From positions 367,496 to 431,495 of the forward strand of contig NW_013657677.1 of NCBI RefSeq assembly GCF_000142905.1: a stretch of 64,000 nucleotides of DNA. The letters are read 5' to 3'. Shown one piece after another: positions 21,128 through 32,500 of the stretch. The stretch is from Thecamonas trahens ATCC 50062 (taxonomy: Eukaryota > Apusozoa > Apusomonadida > Apusomonadidae). The notes under the pieces were generated by a model that was given only the letters and a program-made list of their open reading frames with translations, made no database searches and was not told the origin of the DNA. Made by a program: the position numbers and the translations under genes. Position 1 is the first letter of the stretch; every line of letters begins with the position of its first letter.

Positions 21128-22252
21128 ATGCTGCCGTCGCTTGTCTCGGGTGCATATGAAGACTCGGAGTCGTACTCGGACTCGGACGAGGAGGTCGACG
21201 CGTGCGGACAGGCGGAGGTCGTCGAGCCGTCGCCGGTCGCATCCGGCGGACGCTCTGGTGTCTCGCCCGCACAGGCGGCGCAGGGAAGCAAGCCGCGACT
21301 CTTTGCCGTCTCGTCCACCACATCTGTCGCGTCGTCGACCGATGAGGCCAGCCGCAAGCGCAAGCGGGTCATCACCCTCGCTCTGCCTGATCCGGTGACG
21401 GGCGACGATCCAGAGCAGCCGGGCGTGGGGCCTGTCGCCCCGCCACCGGCCAAGAAGACGCGCCCGCTGTCGGGTCTAGCTGCACTGCTGCCGCCTCCGA
21501 CACGGGCGACACCTGTTCTGCCAAAGCCGTCGTCGGTCGTGACGCAGCAGGCGCCATCGCCTTCAACAGCGCGCCCCAAGCGGACCCAGGCCCCTCTCCC
21601 GCTGCTCCCGCACCAGATGACCGCTGCCGGCCGTGCGAATGCCGCACGCGTCGATGCAGCCATCCGCGCCGAGACCCGCGGAGCAGCAGCTGCCGAGCTG
21701 TCACAGCAACCGCCATCAGACGCAGCTGCCGCCACCGCCGCCGCCATCGCTGCAGCCCGCGCCCGCCGCTCCGGTAAGAGCGTACCATCCGCACCTGCAA
21801 CATCGGCAGCGCCTGCGCCTACGCCACCCAAATCCATCGCCGCTCCAGCGGCGTCCCCATTTGCACCGCGCCGCCGCAAAGCGTCGCCGTATGTCCCGCC
21901 CAGCGACTTTTTCAACCTCGAGGCACCGGCACCCGTGCCCGCACCAGCACCAGCACCCGCATCCGTGCCAGCACTTGCAGCGCCGACATCAACGTCTACT
22001 GCCGGCAACGGCCTCGCTGGAGTCACCTTTGTCGAGGTGGCCCAGGCTGATCTCCTCGACACCTCGGGCTATCAGCCGCAGATCGACGCGCTCCGCTCGT
22101 TGCAGAAGCGGATGGCGGCGGCCAACGCGGCAGCATCAGAAGTCTCGAACGAAGCCAAGTCGAAGAACCACATTTCGCACATGGTGGTACAGGCCGAGGC
22201 CACCCGCCTCCGCAACATGCACCGTCAGGCCATGGACGCTGTCCGGCGGTAG
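21128..22252 (+). CDS. PRCC: PRCC-domain (proline-rich, splicing/mitosis-associated) protein
   Basis: 374 residues from MLPSLVSGAYEDSESYSDSD. Like animal PRCC, it has a short acidic Ser/Glu/Asp start (family MSLVAYxSSDES), a long Pro/Ala-rich middle and a conserved C-terminal end. The end reads GVTFVEVAQADLL, then NEAKSKNHISHMVVQAEATRLRN, comparable to INFVEI...KHQITYLIHQAKERELELKN in PRCC. Animal PRCC is nuclear, associates with spliceosomal factors and binds MAD2B. The Pro/Ala middle is unlikely to be functionally specific. A poly-A-signal-like AATAAA occurs at 22310-22315. The assignment rests on the C-terminal motif and overall layout. Confidence 0.7.
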   Translation: MLPSLVSGAYEDSESYSDSDEEVDACGQAEVVEPSPVASGGRSGVSPAQAAQGSKPRLFAVSSTTSVASSTDEASRKRKRVITLALPDPVTGDDPEQPGVGPVAPPPAKKTRPLSGLAALLPPPTRATPVLPKPSSVVTQQAPSPSTARPKRTQAPLPLLPHQMTAAGRANAARVDAAIRAETRGAAAAELSQQPPSDAAAATAAAIAAARARRSGKSVPSAPATSAAPAPTPPKSIAAPAASPFAPRRRKASPYVPPSDFFNLEAPAPVPAPAPAPASVPALAAPTSTSTAGNGLAGVTFVEVAQADLLDTSGYQPQIDALRSLQKRMAAANAAASEVSNEAKSKNHISHMVVQAEATRLRNMHRQAMDAVRR

Positions 22253-22509
22253 CCTGTGCTGCCGTGACCCTCCCCCCCCCTCTGCAAAAAAAAGCATCGG
22301 CTGGCCCACAATAAAAACCTGCGCAGGCCGGAACGACTGCACCTCCCCCCGGCAGGGCAGCCACCAGTGTCCGGAGGGGCGTGGGCACGTAGCGCACAGC
22401 TCTCTCTCTATCTCTCACCCCCCCCCTCCCACACTCTCCCGGCGTTTACCTCGGCGCGAGCGCACAAACACGCATTCGCACCTGCTGCCTTTGCGTCGCT
22501 GTACCCGCC

Positions 22510-24698
22510 ATGGTTGCCCTCCGTCCCGCTGCCTGGCTTGTCGTTGTCGTCGTCGTCGCCGCCGTCGCTACCACCGCCACCGCACAGGGACCTTCGCCTC
22601 CACCGCCACCGTCTCCCCCGCCACCACCACCACCATCGCCTCCGCCGCCACCGTCGCCGCCTCCGCCGCCTCCGTCGCCGCCTCCGCCGCCACCGTCGCC
22701 GCCGCCGCCTCCGTCGCCGCCTCCGCCGCCACCGTCGCCTCCGCCGCCTCCGTCGCCGCCGCCGCCACCACCGTCGCCGCCGCCGCCACCGTCGCCTCCT
22801 CCTCCGCCGCCGTCACCGCCGCCGCCGCCGCCGTCACCCCCGCCGCCGCCGCCTTCACCGCCGCCGCCGCCGCCGCCGTCACCCCCACCGCCGCCGCCAC
22901 CATCGCCGCCGCCGCCGCCGCCGCCGTCACCTCCGCCGCCACCACCGTCGCCACCACCACCACCGCCCGCCTGCATGCCTGCGTGCCCAGTTGGGCGTGC
23001 TGACTGTGTCAACGGACAGTGTGTGTGTCGTGCCGGGTACGACGGTCCGTTCTGCTACGCCATCATTCCGTCGCAGGTCATCAACGGCGGCAAAGCGAAC
23101 CAGCCCGGGACCCAAGCTGGGCTGATCACCATCTGCGTGCTCATGCTTGTGGCGCTCTTGGCATACTTTGGTTTTCTTGCTTGGCGCCGCGGGACCGGTC
23201 GTGATCCAGACGACTTTCTGGCGTCAGGCCCAACGGCGCACCGGGAGCATCGGCCGGTCTGGATGGCTCGAGCCCCATGCACACGTACCCGTCTACTGAC
23301 GCATCTAACGCCAAGCCAGCAGACACATCGCTGCAGCCCGCTTCAGCGGGGGTCGGCACCGCATCATTGCCGCCATCTGCTGCCGAGCCGGCCGTCCTCA
23401 CCGACGAACCCGAGAGCGCTCCAACGGCCGTCGACTCGCTCGGTGTCAACGATGCCGGTGACTCGGGCGGGCCAGGCCCAGACTCACTCGGCGTCGGACC
23501 GGCGGCTGGTCTGGGCTCGCACTCGGACTCAGGCCCGCCGCCTGCTGCCGCTAGGTCAGTCGCTGCGGGAGGCACCGTTGCAGGAGGCATGGCTATCACC
23601 ACCGGCGCCGCTGCAAGCTCCAGCTCTGCCACGGGTATGGCGACGACTGCCTCTGTAGCCGAGACGGCTGCGGCTTCAGCCGCAGGCACTGTACCGGCCA
23701 GCGCGTCACCGGACGACCCTACGCCTGAGCAGCTGCAGCTGCTTGAGAGCACGCTTCTGGAGCGCGACCTCGCGCTGGTGTTTGCGATGGACGAGTGCGT
23801 GGCGAGCCGACCGGCCAAGTTTGCCATCAAGCTGGCCAAGGCCATGGTGTGCGTGTTTGAGGAGCAGGGCTCGTGCATGCGGCTCGTCCGCAAGACCATC
23901 CAATTCGAGGTCAACAAGACGTCGTCGTCGGCGTCGCTCTCGTCGGCCGTCTTCCTTGACGACCTACTCACGACCGAGATTGTCGTGGCGCATGCGAACC
24001 ACATGGCACACATGGCGCTTGCCGACTGGCTGGCGTCGTTTGCCGAGCAGCTGGCCGAGGCTGGACCCATCGAGCTCGACCCGGCCAAGGTGAGCAAGGC
24101 TGAGGCCGCAACGGCGGCAACCAAGGCCATGGAGCTCGCCATGGCCTTCATCCAGTCGGCCACGCAGGTGGCAGCCGAATGGTCACCCTCTCTCCGCCAC
24201 GTCTTCAAGTTTGTCCACTCGGCCGTTGGCCCGGCCAATCGGGCCGAGGAAGTCGGCCGCATAGTCTTTGACCGCGTGCTCTTTGTCAACCTCCTCAACA
24301 CCGAGCGAGTCAAAAGCAACAAGATGCTCAAGAACTCCGTCAAAGTTCTTGCCAAGGTCGTCAAGACAACCTACCGCCACAAGCCGCTCTCGTACCCTTC
24401 CCCCGCCTCGGTGGCCAAGGCTGTGGCGACATGGGCCGACAACACTCGCCCAGCCACCGAAGCCTTCCTTGCCCTTCTCGTCGACGTGTCAGACGACTCG
24501 ATCGTCGAGGTCGTGCGCCAGGTCGACGACGAGCGCAAGCGCCTCCACCTCATCAACGCCTACCGCATCCTCGCCGACATGCAGCCTGACATGACCGGCA
24601 AGTACTCGGACGACTTCCGCGGCAAGTTCAACCTTCGCGAGTTTAACCGTCACGCACAGCTGTTGCTCAAGGTCAAGAAGATCATGGGCCAAGAATGA
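22510..24698 (+). CDS. Signal peptide, SPPPPP wall-type rod, EGF-like Cys motif, TM helix and cytosolic RasGAP-like domain (one frame break)
   Basis: About 729 residues after one repair. Residues 1-25 form a signal peptide (MVALRPAAWLVVVVVVAAVA). Residues 28-155 are almost pure SPn repeats (n=4-8), as in extensins and pherophorins. A compact Cys motif (CMPACPVG..CVNGQCVCRAGYDGPFC) resembles an EGF-like loop, and a TM helix (AGLITICVLMLVALLAYFGF) is followed by WRRG. The frame breaks at about 23228-23232 (GGCCC-AACG); adding one base joins a Ser/Pro/Ala linker and a C-terminal helical domain (about residues 400-729). That domain has RasGAP-like features: LLERDLALVFAMDE, LVRKTIQFEV, HMALADWLASF and RIVFDRVLFVNLLNTERV. 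The Arg-finger motif (FLR) is not evident (ASLSSAVF), so GAP activity is doubtful. Cell-surface location is inferred. The RasGAP call is moderate; everything N-terminal is clear. Confidence 0.72.
22590..22970. repeat. (TCX CCN n) proline-rich coding repeat
   Basis: Degenerate Ser-Pro(4-8) codon repeats with mixed proline codons (CCG, CCA, CCT) on the + strand. They encode the extracellular rod of the receptor-like protein. Confidence 0.95.
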
Positions 24699-24741
24699 AC
24701 ATAAGAGGAAGCTATGCCTGGAGCAGCTAGCGGGTACAGGC

Positions 24742-26256
24742 TCAGATCTGCGTGTTCCATCGGTTCGGATCGCGGTGTCGCCGCTTGTCAACCGCAGCTT
24801 TGGACTTATGAAGAGCGAGCATGGCGTCACGCGACCGCGACTTGGCCAGCGCCTCCTTTCGCCACGTCTGGCTTTGCGGGACGAGAGGGAGGAGATTTGT
24901 CCGCTTTCGCCGGCGCTTTCTCCTGCGGCCACTCTTAGCTGGACTCTCATCATCGGCACGCCCGCGCTTGCGAGCCGTAGCCTCTCGACTCGGACTTTCC
25001 GCAGAAGGCTGCGACGGTGGCGGCGGCTGCGGTAGCGCTACCTCTTCAAATGACGGCTCTTGGCTCTGGTCAAGATCTGGCAGTACTTGCTCGGCTCGAT
25101 CCAGCGCCGCTGCCATGGCAGCCTTGGTCTCCAGTAGCCGAGCCATGAATCGCGACTGCAGTGTCCGCTCATAGCCGCCAACAGGAAGCTGGACCTTGCC
25201 CACCACCGAAATCCAGCGGCTAACTTCGAGCTGCGACGTCGTGCGCAGATCCAGTGCAGCATCGCGGACTGCGGTGCAAAGATGGGCCAACGCTGCCCGT
25301 TCGGTCGTAGACGCTGCAGATGAGCATGATACCGTGGCAGATGGCCCGTCTTCCATGTCGTCAGCGTCTTCGTCGTCCGACCCGTACTCGTACTCGTACT
25401 CACCGTCGCTACCGGCGCCGGCCTGATCCGCAAAGTACCGCTGCTCGAGAAGAGCCGGATCGAGCCGAGACTCGGACTCGCGGTCCAAGAGTTCCACGTT
25501 CGAGACGTCGGTTCGACTCTTGCGCTCGTTGACAACCTGCCTCGCCTGCTGCGCAGTTTCCAACAGGGTTGTGGCGTTGGCGAGAACTTCGACCGACGAC
25601 GCAGCAGCGTCAAAAACGGCATCGGCACGCTCCACAAGTTCGTCAAACTTGGCCCGGAGCAGCACCTGTGTTCGCTGGATTCGAACTGAGCGGTCGTCGG
25701 CGGAGACCGGAAGTGCACCACGCGGGAGGCCTGTTCGCGATGGCGGGCGTGCGAGGCGTGGGCGCGGCGCGGAACGGGCGGCCTCGGCAGCGCGCCGGAT
25801 CTGGGATGGAAGCTGCAGGCGCAGACGGCTATTGATGTAGTGGATGGCCAAGTCCAGGTGTTGTGCCACGTCGGGCACCTTGGCGTGCCAGCGATCGATA
25901 GCGGCCAGCGCGGCGGCGCGAAGCTGCGGCGCAACCGCAGCAGGCTTGGGGAGCGGCTCGGCCGGCGAGCCGACGACGAGCGCCACAAACGCGTTGAGCT
26001 CGCGAATGACGGCCTTGCGGAAGGCTTTGGAAGCGGTGAACAGCGCATCGGTCAGGGCAACCATCGAGAGCCGGACCTGCGCATGCTTCCGCGGCAGCTC
26101 CTTCCACATTGCCTCGAACACCGTCGCGCCGACGCCGCTCACAGTCTTGCCTAGCGCCCGCAACTCGGCAAGGACTTTGGGCTCGACCACGGGCCGACCC
26201 GAGTTGGCCACGCCCTTGACCAGGTCATGGATGCGGTGCCGTGTCGCTACGTCCAT
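24742..26256 (-). CDS. UVSSA: UV-stimulated scaffold protein A homologue
   Basis: UVSSA stabilises CSB at stalled RNA polymerase II and recruits TFIIH through XPA-linked steps in transcription-coupled repair. The 504-residue protein (MDVATRHRIHDLVK, ATG 26256) opens with the VHS-like domain: LVKGVANSGRPVVEP, LPRKHAQVRLSMVALTDALF, SKAFRKAVIRELNAFVALVVG and AIDRWHAKVPDVAQHLDLAI. These align in order with the animal UVSSA N-terminal blocks (TNSGQP, EHAEIRLSAFQIVDQLF, LLAIQTIQKWHEKYG). A helical middle follows with an acidic Tyr/Glu tract, then a Lys/Arg-rich C-terminal end that may be nuclear targeting (GRRRKRRRKR). A DUF2043-type C-terminal zinc region is not obvious, so the C-terminal half may be divergent. 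The stop is 43 bp from that of the convergent receptor gene; the gene is divergent from the chorein gene. Confidence 0.8.
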   Translation of the reverse strand: MDVATRHRIHDLVKGVANSGRPVVEPKVLAELRALGKTVSGVGATVFEAMWKELPRKHAQVRLSMVALTDALFTASKAFRKAVIRELNAFVALVVGSPAEPLPKPAAVAPQLRAAALAAIDRWHAKVPDVAQHLDLAIHYINSRLRLQLPSQIRRAAEAARSAPRPRLARPPSRTGLPRGALPVSADDRSVRIQRTQVLLRAKFDELVERADAVFDAAASSVEVLANATTLLETAQQARQVVNERKSRTDVSNVELLDRESESRLDPALLEQRYFADQAGAGSDGEYEYEYGSDDEDADDMEDGPSATVSCSSAASTTERAALAHLCTAVRDAALDLRTTSQLEVSRWISVVGKVQLPVGGYERTLQSRFMARLLETKAAMAAALDRAEQVLPDLDQSQEPSFEEVALPQPPPPSQPSAESPSREATARKRGRADDESPAKSGRRRKRRRKRTNLLPLVPQSQTWRKEALAKSRSRDAMLALHKSKAAVDKRRHRDPNRWNTQI

Positions 26257-26534
26257 TTGCCACAGGGGTGGACGCAAGCCAGGTGTCTGCGTCTGCGACG
26301 CTGGACAAGCCGCAGGCAAGTCGCATTGGCCCGTGTTGCTGATGGGGGGACATTCCGTGAGATTTTGTGTCAAATATTTGCTGACACCCAAATGTTCACC
26401 GTGACACATGGGGTTCCTGCTTCCAGCCCTTCACCAAACATGACTGCTCCTTCTGCTGAGACGTCACACAACACACCACCGCACTCACTGTCCCTCTGGC
26501 CACACGCTCCACAGACGGCGGTCAGGTCTGCAGC

Positions 26535-29500
26535 ATGTCGCGCTTGCTGAGCAAGCTTGCCGAGCGTGTGCTGAAGAAAGTGATCGCGCAGTATGTGGAG
26601 GAGGTATCGGTGGAGAGCGTCGGCGGCGGGCGGCGTGAGTGCTGGGCCAAGTGTAGCTCTGCCAGGCTCCGCCCGTCGGCGCTCATGTTCCTTGCCGACG
26701 TGCTCCCGTTGCGGGTGACCACGGGCTTTGTACGCTCGCTCTCGGTCACCGTCACTTACAGTCCGCTCTCTGCTGTTGTCCGCCTCGATGGTGTCGTGGC
26801 TCTCGCCTCGCCGCCTCCGGAAGACGGCCATCCCGCCGCCGCAGAGTGGGAGGCCGACCTCGCCGCCCGCCGCGCCGCCGCCCGCGACGCCGCACTTGCC
26901 ACGCTCGAGTCTGACCACGTGGCCCAGCTCCGCGGCGGTGGGTATGATGCCGGCGTGGATGCTGGTGTGGATGCCTCCACGGATACCGACGATGAGACCA
27001 GCCACTCTTGGATTGAGAACAAGGTCCGCCACATCCTCGCCAACCTCCACGTCGACATCTCGGACATCAACGTCCGCTACGAGTCCCACAAAGGCGGCCC
27101 AGCCCTCGGCATTGTTGCCGACACGCTGGCGCTCAAGTCGACGGACGCAGCGTGGGCCGAGCTCGGTCCGGGCGCCACGCCGCGCTCGGCCACAGACAGC
27201 ACCATGTTCAAGCTCGCGTCTCTCACAGGCCTTGGCTTTTACATTGAGCCGCAGTGTGACTCAGCTGTAGACGTTTCTTCGTCCGTAGACGAGCTGGCAC
27301 AGACGCTGACAAGTCTGGCCTCGTCGCAGGAGCATTGCGAAGCCGATTCGGTGCCTGACAAGTTTGTCCTCCATGGCCTCAGCGCTCAGGTGCGAATCTC
27401 GCTCTCTGGTGATACAGCCGTGGTCAACGCCAGCCTCGATGCCTCGCCCGAGAGTCCTTGCGTGGCGCGTCTCTCGCAGGCTCAATTTGCTGCTATTGTC
27501 ACGATCCTCGCAGCAGCCGCCTCCCCGCCATCACCCCGCCCACCACGTCTTGTCGACGGTGGTGGCGCCGCCGCCTGGTGGGCGTACCTCGCAGGCAAGC
27601 TTGGCGCGAGCAGCTCGACATTGCGACTCGGTGAGTCACTAGTTGCCCGCTCTGCTCGCAAGCATGCCTACATTCGGTGCTACTTTACCATTATTGTCGC
27701 CGAGGCCGATCTCAGCCTCACGTTTGATGACTGTGGTAGCTCAGCGCTTTCGCTCTCGCAAGCACGCACCCAGCTTGCCCAACTCGAGGCTGATCTGTCC
27801 ATCGAGGACATTCAGTACTTTCGTGAGTTGGCTCTTGATCACGGCTTTGCCCGCCTCTTTGCGGCGCCGACACCAGATTCTGCCAAGAAACGCGGAGTCA
27901 AGAAGCGACTCATGCGCCTTGTCCGCCGCAAGAAAAGCAACGCATCGCCAGACGCCGGGCTCGGCCAGACCGAACGCGACGCCCTTGCCGCTGCCCGCCG
28001 TCTCGAGCTTGCCCAGCGGGTCGCGGTTGTGTATGGCGGCCAGAGCAGTCTCAGCGAGCTGAGCATGACCTACGAGCTCATAGTTGCTTTTCCGGCGCTC
28101 CGGATTGAGCTTGTGCCCAGCAGTGAGACCACTCCCTGCTTCATGGCCAACATGCGTGGTCTGGTATTCCGGCTCACGCCGGGCACGGCCTCTGTTGCTG
28201 TTGCCCACGTCGATGCAATCGCATCGCGTCTCTACTCGGGCACCCTTGTCGAGTGCACCGGGGAGTCTGCGGGAAGCCCAGCTCTCGAGGCGTCGATTGA
28301 TTTTGCGCTTGAGCGAGGCGAGAGTAAGCCGGGATCTCTTCCGCCGATCGTTCTTCGGCTAACGACCCAACCAGCGATGCTGACGTACCATCCGGGCGCA
28401 GCAAGGGAGCTCGCGTCGTTCTTTGCACATCCACTCCGCCGCGAGGCCAGGCACCGGCTGGTCCATGCATCGGCGCGCAAGCGCGCGCAGCTCGTCCAGG
28501 CCTCGCGCGCTTCGGTCGAGTACATTCTCACAGAGCGGCGCCTGGTTGAGTTTGATGTTTCCATGGCTGCGCCTGTTGTCACGGTCCTTGTTGACCCTGA
28601 GCGCGATGCCAGTCGTGGCTTTGTCGCTACGCTCGGCTCGCTTACCATCTCTTCGGAGCAGGCCTCGCTCGCGTACCAGCGGTATCAGATCGAGCTCGCC
28701 GGTGCGCGTGTAGTCCACATCATGCCAGCGCAGTGCACCGATTCGGTTGTCATCGACGATACCTCTCTTTCGGCTACCGTGCAGCGATGTGTCGTCTCAG
28801 ACGATCTCGTCTTACTCCCGCTCCATGTCGAGGCCGAAGTACAGCGGGTGGCGGTAGCTCTTGACGAGTTAGCGCTCGCCACGTTGGCCCAGACAGCTGT
28901 TGCCTTGGCAGACCTCGGTGGGCGCTATGAGCCTGCATCTAGCATTGCTGGTCAGTTTGCGACAGCCCCACCCGAGCCGACCGCGCTGTCTGCCGCCCAC
29001 TGTGATGCACTCGCGCAGGTCGAGACACTGCGGACTGTTCAGGCTCAGCTTGTCGTCCACCATGGCGAGGTGACGGTAGCCGACGCGCGAGGCGATCCTG
29101 TTGTTGTTGTGCGCGCGCAGCAGACGTGCACCTCGGTGCTCTTTCGCGCCTGTGATGTTCACCTGCGATCGACGGTTGCCAGTATGCACATGACGGACGG
29201 TCAGGCTGTCATGCTCACGGCGGTGGTACCCGAACCGCACCCTAGCGCGTCAATGTCACAATCGTTTGTCTCGCTCGAGTCGCTGCTGGACGAGCTGGAG
29301 GTGTTGGCGACGTCGCTTCTTGTCTCGCAGTTTGACAGCGACTTTGGACTCCGCATCGAGGCGCACCTCAAGGCCTGGCTCGAGCATCTGGATGTACCCA
29401 CTGCAAAGCTGGAAGCATTGCGAGCGAGGATTACTGCCACGCCCGCGTTTTCACCACATCTGAACGCGCTCATTGTGGCCGGCCATGCTTCGCCTGCCAT

Positions 29501-32500
29501 CTGCGAGCTCGGTGAAGCAGTGCTGTCCCGAGTGGCGTTTGCCTCTGCGCGCGCTGAGCTCAAGTGGTCGTCGCTGCGGCCGGGGCCGGCAACTAAGCTC
29601 TGGCTCAGTGCTCTTGACCATCTGCCACACCTGAAGACAGCAACGCGGCCAAGTGTTGTCCTAGTCTGGATCGACGCCTACGAGCTCGAAAGCGAGCTGA
29701 TATGGTCGTCACTCACCCGGATCGCAGAGCTGTCTGGCGCGGCTCGTCGTGCCTATCACGACCGCCGCCGCGTGGTCAACACCGGAGAAAGCTTTGACAT
29801 CGGCGAGCGTGTTGCCGACGATTCCCCAGCCTGTGGTATGTCCACGCCCACCACCTCGATCTCATCTGCAGTCACGTCGTGGATGGACCGTCACCGAACG
29901 GAGCGGCTAGAGCTTGTTCAGGTCGAGTTGCGACTGCGAGCGCTCTCGCTTGCAGTGGTCACGCCACCTTCGCTCAGCGTAGCCAGCTTTGTTTCCGCAG
30001 TCGAGCCGGACGGATTGGCCGGGCGCGTGTTTCTCGACGCTAACTTGCGCGGTCTCGAGATGCGGCTGAGCCAGACTCGGCGGGGGGTGTCGCTCGGCGG
30101 TTCGTTGCACACACTCCGACTGGTAGATGCTCTTCTCACGCCGCCAGTCCCGCTTGTGGTGATGACCAAGGCGCGGGCTACAGGCGCGGATGGCGCTGGG
30201 TCGTCCAGTGTCGAAGCGTACGCCACGGTTGCGTATGATGCGACCGACGAGGTGCCGACGTCAACTATCACTGCGGGGTGCATCGCCCCGTCGCGGGTGG
30301 TTCTGGCGCCAGAAGCTCTCGTTCATCTCGGTGCCATGGGCGAGGAGCTACACAAGCTCTCGCGAGCGTGGACAGGGGCTGCTACAAGCGAGGAAGCCGG
30401 CGTGCAGTCAAGCGCTGAGATCGAGCAGGTGCCGGAGCCGGCGGCGCAGGTTGGCAAGGTCATCTTCTCTCTGCGAATTCAGTCTCCAATCGTCATTGTG
30501 CCACCACCATCACTCGCTGGTGGGCCGCTGCTCGCGCTGAACATGGATGTGTTTCAGGCGGAGGGAAGCGCGTACGGCGCGATGAACGACCTGGTCTTCT
30601 CCACCGATGCCGCGCAAGTCGTCTTTGTGGCGAATGGCGACTGGATTGGCCTCACCAACTGGTCGTGGGCGCTGGACCACCAGCTTGCGCTACCGTCGTA
30701 CCTCCATGTCCTACCGTGTGCACAAGCGCAGGCCAAGATCCAGACCCGTGCCGGATCGGAGCCGCGGCTGGAAGTGGGTGTGACCCAGGGCGGACGCGAG
30801 ATCGTGAGCATGCACCTCTGTCCCGAGCTCTTGTCGTTTGTCACTGATCTTCGGCGGCGGCTAGAGTGCGTGCCGGAGCTCGGCGTCGCCCGCGGAAGGC
30901 AGGCCGGCGACAGCGAGATGCGAGTGCCTGGCGAGAGCGAGCGGATGCAGTTTGCTGAGCTTGCGCGGTGGCTCTTTTCACGCCGGAGCATCTCGTGCTC
31001 GACGCGTGGCAGCCGGCATGGAAACTCAAGGCTACGTTTCCGTATGGCCTGCGAATGCAGCTGTTCCGGTCGGCAGCGTTGATGAAAGCCGCCTGCCAGG
31101 CAGATCGACCGGTTGACGCCCCTGAAGTGCTCGCGCTTGTGGTGGCGACAGCCAACGTCGAGGTCCGGGTCGAGGCAGCGAGCAACACCCACCGGTGGAG
31201 CAACATTGGCCCGTACTTTGTGCTGCGGCGGCGGCGGATCGAGATTGACTGCGGCGAACTTCAAGTTGACAACTACTTTGCGTCGAACCACCACAAGCCG
31301 GTCATTCAGTCGCACCACTCGCTGCCGGTGCAGGCGGTGATCTCGAGCTTCTCGCTCGAGCCGACCCAGGCAACGAGGTTGGTGATGCGGATGTCGGCGC
31401 AGCGTGAGCCGTCGCCGACGTGGCAAGAGCGCTTCCGGCTTTTGCAGGATATCCGATCGGGAGTGGTGTTTGGCGAGGCGACGGTTGCCCTTCAGGGTCG
31501 ATTCATGCTTCACTACCGCAAGAGCGCGGTCGACGACTTGCGGCGGTTCATCAACTCGTCGCTGCTGCCAGCGATGCAGATGCCGAGCGCAACATGGCGC
31601 GGCGATCGGATGTATGGCCTCGCGCGGGGCGTTCAGCCGCTGCTCTACTTTCACACGCTGCGATCGTCGGAACTTGACGCCACTCTCAACCTCGAAGCCG
31701 TGCGAATGGTCGTCAACGCCAACGTGCGCGACTTTCAGCTCAGTGTCCCGCCGCTTGCCGAGACCGAACTTGTAGTGTGTGCCGGCAACGTGGGCAGGCT
31801 CTTTCTTAACCACTACTTTTCGTCGGATACTGGGTCTGGAGTGTGGGCACAGGCAACCCGGCTGGCACAGGCGGGGTGGAGCCGTGTCAAGGGCTATGTG
31901 CCACTGCTTGATCCACAGATTCCAACGGTGCCGACAGCCGTCCTTGCGCGCGTGCCTCGCGGTGCCTCGCACTCGCCGTTTGTCACGATGGAGATCCGTG
32001 ACGGTGACGGGCGGCTGTACCGCGACGACGATGAGGCGGGGAACGAGGTCAGCGATGGCGGCCTCGCTCGCGGCGATGCACGATTTGTGGACATCACGCC
32101 ATGGGCCGAGGTGGTTGAGCTTCCCGGAGCCGAGGCCGAGGCCAAGGCATTTGCTGCGGTGCTCTATCCCGACTTGGACCGCGCTTGGCACGGCCGGGCC
32201 GAACCGTGCACCTTTATCATTGATCTCGGCATGCAAGTAGTGGTGGCACAGGTGGACATCCGCAACGCACGGGGGGTGACTGGCGCGGAGCGTGGGGCCC
32301 GGCGAGTCAAGATTGCGCTTGCCGTCGATCCAGAAGGCCCATGGCTCCAAGCGGTCGACGACGAGCTGCGATATCCGGGGAGCGAAGCCACCGACGCTCT
32401 CCCGCTGCACTCGTTCCGGGTGCTTGTCAATCCCAGCGGCGGCGCGAGGTTTGTCCGCGTTGCCATCGAGACGTGGTACGAGATCGGGCCGGGCCTCACG

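Noticed and set aside
30554-32410. 618-codon minus-strand open frame inside the chorein gene
   Set aside because: No domain or codon pattern; the chorein and discoidin-like modules are on the + strand.
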